Shown piece by piece: positions 1 through 5,449 of a stretch of 5,499 bases of DNA (position 1 is its first letter; every line of letters begins with the position of its first letter). The DNA lies in NCBI GenBank assembly GCA_030743915.1, contig JASLRP010000406.1:1-5499 (forward strand), in the 5' to 3' direction. This stretch comes from SAR202 cluster bacterium (lineage in GTDB: Bacteria; Chloroflexota; Dehalococcoidia; Lucifugimonadales; UBA1123). The position numbers and the translations under genes were made by a program. The notes beneath the pieces were generated by a model. The model did not search any database and was not told the DNA's origin. It saw only the letters and a list, made by a program, of their open reading frames with translations.

Positions 1-313
1 GCGTGAGGTTTCGGTGTCACTGCCATGAAGGAAAACTCGCCCGATGCAATCCCATAGCTGATTGTGTGAGATATCATGAGAGCAAAATGTGGATTTCTTG
101 CAAAATAATTGAGATAATCTAACCAGTGTTATGGTAGAGGATGCTCATTTCAGATACTTGATGAGGCTGAAGTTGAGATTGAGAGTATTGATTCCCCACA
201 ACATGTGACAGAGTGGTTATTCAAGGATTTGCATGTAAAGGCCCGATAATTCGCGCAAGTGGCTGACATGAAGTCGGAAGTATTGTTAGCAGCGCTAGAC
301 GAAGTGTGATCAA
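1..313. other. A+T-richer stretch without an intact gene
   Basis: No reading frame here has a start codon, a ribosome-binding site and convincing protein-like content together. The sequence is visibly richer in A+T than the gene block that follows, especially at 60-130. The frame open from position 3 to a TAA at 120-122 is rich in Cys and His codons and looks like chance. The only frame with protein-like character is the interrupted one at 118-309, listed separately. No good -35/-10 pair, terminator hairpin or tRNA-like structure was seen. Confidence 0.5.
118..309 (+). pseudogene. Possible gene remnant, interrupted by an in-frame TAA
   Basis: One frame runs from just after a TAA at 115-117, meets a TAA at 247-249, and continues in the same frame to a TGA at 307-309. 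The first part translates to an acidic stretch (DEAEVEIESIDSPQH, from 160) followed by VTEWLFKDLHVKAR. The part after the stop reads FAQVADMKSEVLLAALDEV. Both halves look like ordinary soluble helical protein, and the second would be a normal C-terminus. There is no ATG in the first part and no ribosome-binding site. I do not recognise a family. It could be the decayed 3' end of a gene, or chance; a short peptide starting at ATG 268 is a less likely alternative. Confidence 0.2.
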
Positions 314-676
314 TTGATTTGCCCATTGATACGAATCGCGATTATGTTCGCACTCGCGGTTGCGGTGACCAGTTGCGCAATCGGCGGGCCCGCTCCAGAT
401 TCAGACAGCGTGAACCAACCTCTGGCAGTCGATACGCCGAGCATAGTGGCGCGTGTTCCTCAAAGGGTGGTGACCATGAGTCAATCGGATACACCACCGA
501 TACTCGGAACGCTCATCCCCCTGGCATCCACGACGCGTCCAGTAGCCGTCTCAATCCCACTGGCCTCCACCACTCCGCCTCTTGCCGATCTCATACCAAA
601 TGCCACGGTCTCCGGTGGCGGCAGGGAGTGGGGACGGATCATCGAAACCATCGTAACGCCGATTCCAGCGCCGTAG
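314..676 (+). CDS. Putative small lipoprotein with 13-residue repeats
   Basis: A 120-residue product with an N-terminal lipoprotein-type signal: a short segment with one Arg (R7), a hydrophobic core (residues 8-18) and a lipobox-like V-T-S-C ending at Cys21, followed by a Gly/Pro/Ser/Asp-rich linker. It would be exported, lipidated on Cys21 and anchored on the outer face of a membrane. Residues 67-92 hold two copies of a 13-residue unit (LIPLASTTRPVAV, SIPLASTTPPLAD), with a third partial copy starting LIPNAT; the middle is rich in Pro, Thr and Ser and probably extended. No catalytic motif is visible. The start is uncertain: TTG at 314, TTG at 326 (a more compact signal peptide with Cys17) and ATG at 344 are all in frame, and none has a clear Shine-Dalgarno. 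The stop lies 5 bp from the convergent phosphatase stop. I do not recognise a family, and a chance ORF cannot be excluded. Confidence 0.5.
   Translation: MICPLIRIAIMFALAVAVTSCAIGGPAPDSDSVNQPLAVDTPSIVARVPQRVVTMSQSDTPPILGTLIPLASTTRPVAVSIPLASTTPPLADLIPNATVSGGGREWGRIIETIVTPIPAP
515..573 (+). repeat. Imperfect direct repeat inside the lipoprotein ORF
   Basis: Two 20-nt copies (515-534 and 554-573) match at 17 of 20 positions and are spaced by exactly 39 nt, or 13 codons. They encode IPLASTT twice in the same frame. The two inner differences are wobble-type changes that preserve the residues, which supports selection on the protein rather than recent DNA duplication. Confidence 0.7.
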
Positions 677-681
677 CCAGA

Positions 682-1296
682 CTATCTGAACTCCTTCATT
701 AGCCATGAGTGGTCGCCAGCGTAATATGAGAGCCGAGCGTAGCCACCGTCGCCGAATCTGAAAACCATCCCGCTATCGTTGACCAGCGGCGGCGCCCCAA
801 CGATAGAGCGCAGGGCCTCATTAAGCACGGCCCCGTGAGCCACCACGAGGTATTGACCCGGACCTTTCATCACAACCTTCTGAAGGGCGCGGACCGTTCT
901 GGCTCGCAGGTCCCACATGCTTTCGCCCTCTCCGACGCTTGCGACATGGGGTTGGTATGGCGTGTGAAAGTCAGGCGACGGATATCTGGTCTCTGCCTCT
1001 TCGAAGGGAAGTCCAGCCAGCGGGCCATTGTCGATCTCCATCCAGTCAGAGTCCAGTTCCAGCGGGCCACCCACGGACGCCTGAATGATCTGAGCCGACT
1101 CATGAGCGCGGACCATTGTGCTGCATACGATCAAGTCGAACTCCACGCCTTCCTGCTTCCACTGCTCCGCGCGCCGTGCTATCTGTTGGCGCCCAACATC
1201 GGTGAGCGGCGAGTCGTATCGACCTTCATGCACCTCCTCATCGTCAGCGCGAGAGCGCCCGTGACGCATGAAGGTGATGTGGACCAAGTTTTCCAT
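682..1296 (-). CDS. Histidine phosphatase family protein
   Basis: A 204-residue protein of the histidine phosphatase (phosphoglycerate mutase-like) superfamily, branch 1. These are cytosolic enzymes that transfer phosphate from a small substrate onto an active-site histidine and then to water. The R-H-G motif is at residues 11-13, making His12 the phospho-acceptor. The usual YDSPLTDVG segment follows at 27-35, then CSTMVRAHESA with Arg63, Glu87 as probable proton donor, and V-A-H-G with His154 as the second catalytic histidine. Length is normal for the family. The ATG is supported by GGAGA nine bases upstream. It is the last gene of the minus-strand operon, 33 bp after the second enolase-superfamily gene, so it may dephosphorylate a metabolite of that pathway, though this is only inference. 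Members range from phosphoglycerate mutase to CobC and sugar phosphatases, and substrate cannot be assigned. Confidence 0.93.
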   Translation of the reverse strand: MENLVHITFMRHGRSRADDEEVHEGRYDSPLTDVGRQQIARRAEQWKQEGVEFDLIVCSTMVRAHESAQIIQASVGGPLELDSDWMEIDNGPLAGLPFEEAETRYPSPDFHTPYQPHVASVGEGESMWDLRARTVRALQKVVMKGPGQYLVVAHGAVLNEALRSIVGAPPLVNDSGMVFRFGDGGYARLSYYAGDHSWLMKEFR

Positions 1297-1329
1297 GATG
1301 ATCAGTCTCCAGAAGTGAACGAGGCCAAG

Positions 1330-2436
1330 TCACACCGAGTAGCGCACCACCGCCTCCGGGTTGAGCTCAAGGCCCAATCCGGGTCGATCTCGGAATGGTG
1401 ACCACATTCCTGCCTGCTGTTGAGGGAACTCCTTGTACCAGATGCGGTCTCCCTGGAGGGCCACGTTCATGTACTCCACAACTTTGAGGTTGGGCGTCGC
1501 GCAGGCCAGATGCAGATGCACCAACTGGACGGCGTGAGGCGCCACAGGCAGGTTGAATCCGTGAGCCATGTGCGCGACCTTCATCCACTCGGTGACGCCT
1601 CCAACTCGACCCACGTCGGGCTGAACGATGTCCGCGCCGTTCCGAGCGATCAGGTCACGGAACCCGTACTTTGTGTACTCGTGCTCTCCGGTAGCGACGG
1701 GGATGTTGGTGGCGGCTCGAATCTGGGCCAGCCCTTCGATATCGTCTGCCAGCACAGGCTCCTCGAACCAGCCCACCTGGTACTGCTCGAACTCCTTGGC
1801 CATGTAGATGGCCTGCTTTGGGTAATACCCGTTGTTGGCGTCGATGTAGATGGCCACGTCGTCACCCACGGCCCGACGAACAGCAGCCAGACGTTCCAGG
1901 TCTTCGCGCTCCGATTGGCCGAAATCTTTGGCCACCTTCATCTTCACGCGAGGGATGCCCTGCTCGACATGGCCCGTCATCTCCTCGATAAGCTCCTGCT
2001 CGGTGAAGTTGGTCCAGCCGCCTGAACCGTAGATGGGGACCGAGTCTGTGAATGCTCCCAATAGCTTGTACAACGGGAGATGGAGCGCCTTCGCTTTGAG
2101 GTCCCACAGGCCGATATCAATGGCCGACAGAGCGCAGAAGGCCAATCCCTTGCGACCGTAACCCCTGACTCGCCAGAACATGTCGTTCCACAGCTTTTCG
2201 ATGTCGAAGGGGTCCTGTCCGATGAGCAGGTCTTTGAGGCCGTTCTCCACAACCTCCCTGACTCCTGGCGACGCCTGGCCGATTCCCAGGCCTTCGTAAG
2301 CCTCGTCGGTCTCGATATGCACGAATAATTGGCTCCTGCCGACCGCGCCGTCGGGCGGGGGCGGGATGGTGGCGTCCTGAATCGAACGGCCCTCAGGGTA
2401 GTGCAGGACGGTTGTCGAGACGTTGGTGATCTTCAA
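1330..2436 (-). CDS. Mandelate racemase/muconate lactonizing family enzyme
   Basis: A 368-residue member of the enolase superfamily, mandelate racemase subgroup. Such enzymes abstract the proton alpha to a carboxylate, stabilise the enolate on Mg2+, and then dehydrate, epimerise or cycloisomerise acid sugars. The capping domain occupies about residues 1-125 and the barrel the rest. The K-M-K motif (Lys165, Lys167) supplies one base. Metal ligands are Asp199, Glu225 and Glu251, and Asp274 with His301 form the opposing dyad, a spacing almost identical to mandelate racemase. All key residues are present, so it should be active. The start is TTG at 2436-2434, backed by AAGGA seven bases upstream. 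It is the middle gene of the operon, 62 bp after its paralogue, and shares the segment G-E-H-E-Y-T-x-x-G-F-R with it. Substrate is unknown; an acid-sugar dehydratase is the likeliest role. Confidence 0.95.
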   Translation of the reverse strand: MKITNVSTTVLHYPEGRSIQDATIPPPPDGAVGRSQLFVHIETDEAYEGLGIGQASPGVREVVENGLKDLLIGQDPFDIEKLWNDMFWRVRGYGRKGLAFCALSAIDIGLWDLKAKALHLPLYKLLGAFTDSVPIYGSGGWTNFTEQELIEEMTGHVEQGIPRVKMKVAKDFGQSEREDLERLAAVRRAVGDDVAIYIDANNGYYPKQAIYMAKEFEQYQVGWFEEPVLADDIEGLAQIRAATNIPVATGEHEYTKYGFRDLIARNGADIVQPDVGRVGGVTEWMKVAHMAHGFNLPVAPHAVQLVHLHLACATPNLKVVEYMNVALQGDRIWYKEFPQQQAGMWSPFRDRPGLGLELNPEAVVRYSV

Positions 2437-2443
2437 GTTTGTG

Positions 2444-2448
2444 TCCTT
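2444..2448 (-). promoter_or_regulatory. Ribosome-binding site fixing a TTG start
   Basis: The minus strand reads AAGGA here, with seven bases before the TTG at 2436-2434. No in-frame ATG lies near, and the protein from TTG begins KITNV, matching the KIT start of the paralogue, so this site decides the start codon. Confidence 0.8.
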
Positions 2449-2498
2449 AGCGATGGTTGCTGATCTAGGTGAGGTAGTTGATCGGGTTTGATGGTCGC

Positions 2499-3695
2499 CT
2501 ACAAATCCCGGAAGTTCAGAACTTTTTCCTCAGTCACCTTGTCTTCGGCGATAGCCAGGCCAAGACCCGGACCCTGCGGCACCTTGATGATACCGTTTTC
2601 CGGGATCAATTGGTCCTTCAAAAAGAACTGATGAACGGTGTTCCACTTGATGAGGAACTCCTGAATCGGGCACGTGACGGGGGATTGCGATGCGATCAGG
2701 TGGGCCGTGGCGTGGGAACTGTGCCCGTGAGGTATCACCGGCAGGTCGAAGGCCGACGCCATCGCGCATATCTTCAGCGTTTCGCTGATGCCTCCGCACC
2801 AGTATATGTCGGGCTGAAGAACGTCCATCGCTTTGTTCTCAACGATAGGACGGAATCCCCAGCGGGTGTACTCGTGCTCGCCGCCAGAGATGGGGACGGC
2901 AGATGAGCGTTGAATCTCGATGTATGAGTCCAGCTTGTCCGCCAGCACAGGTTCCTCCAGCCATCGGATGTCGTACTCTGCCAGCCGTTGGCTCATTTTG
3001 ATGGAGTATGGGACGTCCCAAGAACTCCAGGCATCCAGCATGATGTCAACGTCCGGGCCGACGGCGTTGCGCAGCGTTTCGGCAAGCTCCAGATTGCGAC
3101 GGATGCCATCCTTGCCGTCGGTGGGGCCATCGCGGAAGAACCATTTTGTGGCGGTGTAGCCCTGATCTGAGAATTCTTTGGCTCGTCGGGCGGCGGCTTC
3201 GGGTTCGATGGAGAACCCCAGAGCGCTGGCGTACGCTGGAATTTCCGTGCGGATCGGCCCTCCCAGCAATCGGTGGACAGGCTGTCCGAACGCCTTGCCT
3301 TTCAGGTCCCACAGTCCGCAGTCCACGACGCTGATGGCCATCATGGTCTCGCCTTTGCGTCCGTGGATGGCGTTTCGGTACATCTGGTCCCAGAGCATTT
3401 CGCTGGCCAGCGGGTCGGAGCCAACCAGAATTCCGCGCAACTGAGTGTCGATGATGAATGCTTCAAGACGACTGAACGGGCCAGTGAGACCTGTCACGCC
3501 GTCATCTGTGTGGATTTCGAGGAACGCCGAGCGCATGGCGTATCGCCCATCGCCAAGACTGCTGGAGTAGTTGGCGCCCTCATTGCGGAAATCGGGGTAG
3601 ATATCCACAGGGCGCACCAGACGCTCCTCCCAGAAGGGGTCGGGATGCTCCATAATGCCGTTGAGTTCTCGTATTTTGAGGTCTGTGATCTTCAT
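2499..3695 (-). CDS. Enolase-superfamily dehydratase, L-rhamnonate dehydratase-like
   Basis: A 398-residue enolase-superfamily protein. From memory of E. coli RhmD it shares the N-terminal Y-P-x-[FY]-R segment (33-37), G-R-K-G (112-115), a lone-lysine strand followed by R-D-G-P (residues 184-191), T-R-W-G-F-R (277-282) and Q-P-D-x-x-W-C-G-G. RhmD dehydrates L-rhamnonate to 2-keto-3-deoxy-L-rhamnonate. Metal ligands are Asp221, Glu247 and Glu273; Asp296-His323 form the catalytic dyad. The second lysine of the usual KxK motif is missing (Lys184-Trp-Phe186). The frame stays open upstream to 3956, but ATG at 3695-3693 is chosen because GGAGA lies seven bases before it, the protein then begins MKIT like its paralogue, and the extra 87 residues resemble no enzyme domain. 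It is the first gene of the operon. Family is certain; rhamnonate as substrate is a guess, because Arg25 stands where I recall the RhmD active-site His33. Confidence 0.93.
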   Translation of the reverse strand: MKITDLKIRELNGIMEHPDPFWEERLVRPVDIYPDFRNEGANYSSSLGDGRYAMRSAFLEIHTDDGVTGLTGPFSRLEAFIIDTQLRGILVGSDPLASEMLWDQMYRNAIHGRKGETMMAISVVDCGLWDLKGKAFGQPVHRLLGGPIRTEIPAYASALGFSIEPEAAARRAKEFSDQGYTATKWFFRDGPTDGKDGIRRNLELAETLRNAVGPDVDIMLDAWSSWDVPYSIKMSQRLAEYDIRWLEEPVLADKLDSYIEIQRSSAVPISGGEHEYTRWGFRPIVENKAMDVLQPDIYWCGGISETLKICAMASAFDLPVIPHGHSSHATAHLIASQSPVTCPIQEFLIKWNTVHQFFLKDQLIPENGIIKVPQGPGLGLAIAEDKVTEEKVLNFRDL

Positions 3696-3702
3696 GGGTA
3701 GT

Positions 3703-3707
3703 TCTCC
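3703..3707 (-). promoter_or_regulatory. Ribosome-binding site deciding the first enolase-superfamily start
   Basis: The minus strand reads GGAGA, seven bases before the ATG at 3695-3693. It is the main reason for rejecting longer in-frame starts up to 3956. Confidence 0.8.
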
Positions 3708-3877
3708 GATGACAATTATGTCTTCAAGATGGAACGTAATCCGATTCGTGCGCCGGATATGATACTTCAACCGAGACCAGCACGCCACTGAATCCTGAGG
3801 CAATGTATGCCATCGCAGACACCCAATGAATATCGCTTTGCGTGGCAACAAATCCAGCACACGGTGACCGCCGATAA

Positions 3878-3889
3878 GTGCATTTGCAC
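3878..3889. promoter_or_regulatory. Perfect palindrome, candidate operator
   Basis: GTGCA-TT-TGCAC is a perfect 5+5 inverted repeat with a 2-base centre. It sits about 150 bp before the DUF2235 start and about 180 bp before the operon start, overlapping a weak -35-like box. Size and symmetry suit a dimeric repressor site, but no regulator is encoded in the window and one such palindrome can occur by chance. Confidence 0.25.
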
Positions 3890-4028
3890 GACAAGAGGAT
3901 TTCAGTGTAGTGTTTACCACACACGGAAGAGGTACGCAATATTCCTGTCTGGTCATGCTTTGATTCAGCGAATCGGTTGCTTCGATTGAAGGCCGATCCT
4001 GATCTGGTTTCGAGTGATGACTGAATCT

Positions 4029-4034
4029 GGAGGG
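4029..4034 (+). promoter_or_regulatory. Ribosome-binding site of the DUF2235 gene
   Basis: GGAGGG, ending eight bases before the ATG at 4043. An earlier ATG at 4036 is out of frame and too close to the site, so 4043 is the start; the protein then opens with the family-typical KRIVLCFDGTWD. Confidence 0.85.
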
Positions 4035-4042
4035 AATGCGCT

Positions 4043-5124
4043 ATGACAAAGCGAATTGTCTTGTGTTTTGACGGGACGTGGGACAGCGCCGATATTGCGC
4101 AGAACGTAACTAACGTCGTCAAGTTGTATCGGTCCGTTCTGGGCGTTGACACTACGGGTCTTGGCGGCGATTCGGAAATCACTCCGAAGATGGAAACAGT
4201 CAAATGGTACGACCCTGGCGTGGGGACGCGGTGGGGGGAGCGGGTCGCCGGCGGCGTGTTCGGTTACGGCCTGTCTCGAAATATCCGGGAGGGATACAAG
4301 TTCCTGATCGACAACTACCAGCCCGGAGACGAGATCTACATATTCGGATTCAGCAGGGGAGCGTACACGGCGCGGAGTCTGGCGGGACTGATGCGGAATG
4401 TGGGACTGGTAAAACAGGAGTTCGCGCCTGAACCCAAGGCGGACGACAACGAGGTGATAGTTGATGGCTACCACATCTATCGCGAACGAGATGAAGGTCC
4501 GGACAGTCTGGCCGCTCTCGAATTCAGGGCCGAATACTGTTGGGATGAGATCAAGATAAAGTTCATCGGTGTCTGGGACACCGTAGGCGCCCTCGGAATT
4601 CCAATCAGCGCGCTGAGCGGATTAAACGAAGCGTACGCATTCCACGATGAACGACTGAGCAGACTGATAGAGAACGCTTTTCACGCAGTGGCGATTGACG
4701 AGCAGAGGAAAGAGTACGCCCCACGCTGTGGAACACTGAGCCCAAAGACGGTCAGAGGATGGAGCAGGTCTGGTTCGTCGGCGCACACACAGATGTTGGG
4801 GGTGGCTCACACACGCCCTGGTTTTCGGACGTCCCCCTGCGGTGGATGTTCGAAAAAGCGCAACTGGGTGAGGATGGCCTGGAGGTCGATCCGGGCATGA
4901 TCCCAGGTATGAACGATCGATTCTGGACTGCCCGCATATCGGACTCGTTCAAAGATATGCTTTGGGGGTTGTATGGATTGTTCGCACGGGTATTCGGTGG
5001 TGGGCGATATTACAGGCCAGTCAAACAACTGGCCCATGGCGACGAGTCGGTCCACGACACCGCTTCACAGAAAATCGTCCGGGATCCGAAATATAATCCC
5101 AGAAACCCGGGCTTGCAGGGATAA
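4043..5124 (+). pseudogene. DUF2235 alpha/beta-hydrolase, split by a frameshift
   Basis: The gene encodes a DUF2235 protein, the family that includes Tle1-type phospholipase effectors of type VI secretion and many uncharacterised stand-alone hydrolases. The first frame gives F-D-G-T-W-D at residues 9-14, the nucleophile elbow G-F-S-R-G-A at 102-107 (Ser104), and G-V-W-D-T-V-G at 176-182 (Asp179). At 4719-4722 (CCCC) one base seems missing: the literal frame becomes nonsense and stops at 4900, while the next frame continues T-L-W-N, then E-Q-V-W-F-V-G-A-H-T-D-V-G-G-G with the likely catalytic His, and ends at 5122-5124. Restoring one base gives 360 residues, a normal length, with no other lesion. 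This is either a very recent pseudogene or a sequencing error; recoding is less likely. No signal peptide, and no secretion genes nearby. Literal coding would be 4043-4900, 285 residues. Confidence 0.88.
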
Positions 5125-5140
5125 ATGGATGGAAAAGAAA

Positions 5141-5172
5141 AGCCCGGTGTCCAAACACCGGGCTGAGTTTTT
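5141..5172 (+). terminator. Strong intrinsic terminator after DUF2235
   Basis: A perfect 10-bp stem (5141-5150 with 5155-5164, G+C-rich) closes a CCAA loop and is followed by GAG and five T (5168-5172), 16 bp after the stop codon. The left side is preceded by AAAAGAAAA (5132-5140 region), which reads as TTTTCTTTT on the other strand, so it should also stop transcription arriving from the right. Confidence 0.93.
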
Positions 5173-5263
5173 CACTGTTGGTCTCGCATATCCAGATTAA
5201 GATCTGGTGTGGCCATGCCGCCAAGTTAATTGGTCGGGACATCTGGGCCATGCTGTTCAGGTT

Positions 5264-5287
5264 ACGCGAGCCTAAAGCTTTTCGCGT
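5264..5287. repeat. Inverted repeat, 6-bp arms
   Basis: ACGCGA (5264-5269) and TCGCGT (5282-5287) are perfect complements around a 12-base spacer containing AAGCTT. The right arm ends on the base just before the next, larger inverted repeat. Confidence 0.5.
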
Positions 5288-5341
5288 CCCCTGCTGGCAA
5301 AGTCATCAATCTTTACCTACCGCTCTCGCAGCCAGCAGGGG
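5288..5341. repeat. Inverted repeat, perfect 11-bp arms
   Basis: CCCCTGCTGGC (5288-5298) pairs perfectly with GCCAGCAGGGG (5331-5341) across a 32-base loop. The loop holds a nested AAAG/CTTT hairpin (5299-5302 with 5311-5314). There is no T-run on either side, so it is not a standard terminator. A structured RNA, a protein-binding or recombination site, or a remnant of a mobile element are all possible. Confidence 0.65.
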
Positions 5342-5435
5342 CTATGGAAGGGAATTTCCATGCGTGGTTTTTGATGTATTCTCTCAAATTAACCGTGCCC
5401 CTTTCCGGCTTTCGCCTGATGTATTGCCAGATGCT

Positions 5436-5449
5436 TGTCATATCTGACA
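5436..5449. promoter_or_regulatory. TGTCA-N4-TGACA palindrome, candidate operator
   Basis: A perfect 5+5 inverted repeat with a TATC centre, immediately followed by the A+T-rich run TATATAGAATA. TTGTCA (5435-5440) could act as a -35 box, with a weak TATCAG 18 bp on. This is the layout of a repressor site over a promoter facing right, but no gene start is visible before the window ends. Confidence 0.25.

Larger units (their letters stand above)
3696..4042. other. Divergent intergenic region with probable promoters
   Basis: This 347-bp region separates the minus-strand operon from the plus-strand DUF2235 gene and must hold the promoters of both. No strong sigma70 pair stands out. A weak plus-strand candidate is TTGCAC (3884-3889) with TGTAGT (3906-3911), 16 bp apart, overlapping a palindrome. 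Towards the operon, CATAAT-like and TATCAT-like boxes occur on the minus strand around 3710-3760 without a good -35 partner. Short alternative hairpins lie at 3962-3991. Long open frames across this region are poor in protein-like features. Confidence 0.45.

Noticed and set aside
3..122. An open frame with clustered Cys and His codons at the left edge
   Set aside because: No start or ribosome-binding site, and the composition is unlike a metal-binding domain; the spacing does not match a zinc finger.
835..1401. A 188-residue plus-strand ORF opposite the phosphatase
   Set aside because: Fully antisense to a gene with all histidine phosphatase motifs; no family features.
1420..2025. A 201-residue plus-strand ORF opposite the second enolase-superfamily gene
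   Set aside because: Rich in His, Val, Leu and Asp from antisense reading of a real gene; no ribosome-binding site or known motif.
3711..3722. GACA-ATTA-TGTC near the operon ribosome-binding site
   Set aside because: Only 4-bp arms with a mismatched centre; expected often by chance.
3696..3956. An 87-residue N-terminal extension of the first enolase-superfamily enzyme
   Set aside because: The frame is open, but the extension resembles no domain. ATG 3695 has an ideal ribosome-binding site, and the paralogue starts with the same KIT sequence.
3724..4474. Minus-strand ORFs overlapping the intergenic region and the DUF2235 start
   Set aside because: They read opposite the conserved N-terminus of DUF2235 and lack ribosome-binding sites and protein-like composition.
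4715..4726. Programmed ribosomal frameshifting in DUF2235
   Set aside because: No standard X-XXY-YYZ slippery heptamer, and the family is not known to be recoded; a missing base is simpler. Kept only as a minor alternative.
5178..5447. An 89-residue plus-strand ORF after the terminator
   Set aside because: No ribosome-binding site, no recognisable motif, and it crosses the hairpin cluster; likely chance.
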